Part shown: positions 26,997 to 28,121 of the stretch, piece after piece
Layout: the number at the start of each line of letters is the position of its first letter
Position numbering within the stretch: the first letter of the stretch is position 1
Notes under the pieces: model-generated
What the model saw: the letters and a program-made list of their open reading frames with translations, nothing else
Told to the model about the DNA's origin: nothing
Database searches by the model: none
Assembly: GCA_023375785.1 (NCBI GenBank)
Contig: SZWC01025457.1
Coordinates: forward strand, 6,723-34,843
Direction: 5' to 3'
Source of the DNA: Penium margaritaceum
Lineage: Eukaryota; Streptophyta; Zygnematophyceae; Desmidiales; Peniaceae
Length of the DNA stretch: 28,121 nt
Made by a program: the position numbers and the translations under genes

Positions 26997-28121
26997 ATGG
27001 CGGATCCGACTCCAGCCCGCCTTGAGGCGGGTATGTCCAAATTCACGGGGACAGGTTTCCCCTTATGGAAATGGCAATTTGAGATTGTCATGAACGTGCG
27101 TGGCTACCTCGACATCTTAAAAGGGATCGAGACAGCACCCGCCGATGCGACCGTGACGACGCATGCGGCTGACCTTGCAGCATGGACGATGAAGAACAAC
27201 ATGGCTCTTGCCATTCTTGTGACGTCCATCAACGAGACTCAACACTCCCACATCACAGGATGCACGTTGGCTGCCGAGGCCTACGCAAAGCTCTCACGCG
27301 TGCATCAATCAAACGCCCTAGCAAACCGACTCTTCATCTTCCAACGGTTGATGTCAATGAGGGTGAGCGAAGGAAAATCGATACCCGCATTTTTGCAGTC
27401 GTTCGACAACGTGCTGCAAGAGGTCTAGCAAATGGAATGGAAGCTCGACTCCAACATGCGTGCCATGATCCTTCTAATGGCGCTACCGGAAAGCTGGGGG
27501 TCCTGATCACCGTATTTGGTGGTTTGAAGGAGGCAGATCTGACGTACGAGGCTGTCGCCGAACACGTCCGCAACGAGTCCATGCGACGCAGTGGCAGTGA
27601 AGCAAACATCTCAGCCTATGCCTCTCGCTTCGGTGGACATGGTGCAAGCTCTCGCTCCAGTCAAGGAAACAGCGGAAGCGGTGGTGGTGGATGGAAGGGC
27701 AACGGTGGCGGAAAGAGTTCCAAGAAGCCCGGCAACTGTCACAACTGTGGCAAGCTGGGCACTGGGCTAGGGACTGCCATAGTCCCAAGAAAGAAGGCGG
27801 GAACAAAGGTGGAAAGGAGAAGAAGGAGCTCACCAACATGATGGCTAGGGGGATTCCCATGAAGGGCGCAGCGATCATTAGGCCCGGGGCATTCGCCCTT
27901 GACTCGGGCACCAACCACCACTCTTCAAAAGAGAAGGATGGATTTGTCTCCATGGCCGAATCTGTCATGCGCATCAAGTGTGCAAACGGTGGCGTCGTCC
28001 AAGCCATGGGCGAAGGGGACAAGGTGATCACGTTCAATGTGAACGGTGCGGAGAAGGCGGTCAACCTTCAAAAGGTGGTGTACATGCCCTCCTTCGCAGC
28101 CAACCTGTTGTCCGTGTCACA
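26997..28121 (+). pseudogene. gag: Element C gag and protease, cut by the window edge
   Basis: The start is ATG 26997 (MADPTPARLEAGMSKFTGTG). The gag domain resembles element A: TGTGFPLWKWQFEI, VHQSNALANRLFIFQRL, HVRNESMRRSGSEANISAYA. A TAG lies at 27426-27428. The frame shifts near 27500, after MALPESWG. It shifts again inside the zinc knuckle near 27759: CHNCGKLG is in one frame and HWARDCHSP in another, together forming a CX2CX4HX4C pattern. The protease follows with FALDSGTNHHS (Asp at 27901-27903) and runs to YMPSFAANLLSV at the end. Integrase and RT would lie to the right. It would encode capsid and protease of a copia particle but is inactive as read. Confidence 0.85.

Overview
The window is eukaryotic repeat DNA. 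It holds at least five Ty1/copia-type LTR retrotransposons or fragments, nested and adjacent, and I see no convincing ordinary host gene, rRNA, functional tRNA or CRISPR array. Two kinds of primer-binding site (PBS) match the plant-type initiator tRNA-Met as I remember it: its 3' end (CTGGCTCTGATACCA) and its anticodon arm. This suggests a streptophyte, meaning a land plant or charophyte alga. The species cannot be fixed from the sequence alone. All elements are decayed by stops and frameshifts.

Layout from left to right. 1-395 is a fragment of a minus-strand LTR family (LTR-1). 396-1185 is a gag-like open frame on minus. 1205-2445 is a G-poor, CA-rich degenerate tandem array. 2660-6565 is the 5' part of minus-strand element E, running LTR, PBS, leader and gag from right to left. 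6566-7050 is an unassigned hairpin-rich stretch. About 7050-22671 is minus-strand element B: 5' LTR at 22671, PBS, trinucleotide-rich leader, Gln-rich gag, protease, integrase, a 36-bp minisatellite linker, reverse transcriptase (RT), RNase H, polypurine tract (PPT) and 3' LTR edge at 8135. Plus-strand element A (9379-14935) sits inside the RT of B, flanked by the 5-bp target duplication CGATC. The LTR of B abuts or lies in the 3' LTR of minus-strand element D (22672-23522), whose RNase H follows. D is in turn interrupted by plus-strand element C, whose LTR, PBS, gag and protease run off the right edge.

Eight single n characters (2857, 5307, 5690, 7385, 8708, 20646, 21731, 25051) each separate two near-identical copies of the flanking sequence, up to about 1.5 kb. 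These look like unmerged contig overlaps, so roughly 4 kb of the window is probably duplicated on paper only.

The strongest biological signal is the stop-codon pattern. In the E gag all seven in-frame stops are TAG at Gln or Gln-rich positions, with no TAA, TGA or frameshift. The B gag has nine TAGs in a Gln-rich tract of about 60 codons. Several TAGs in the pol of A fall where copia proteins carry Gln. CHG-methylation-driven decay (CAG to TAG) explains this best, because some TAGs also replace Trp. Reading of UAG as Gln is the alternative to exclude.
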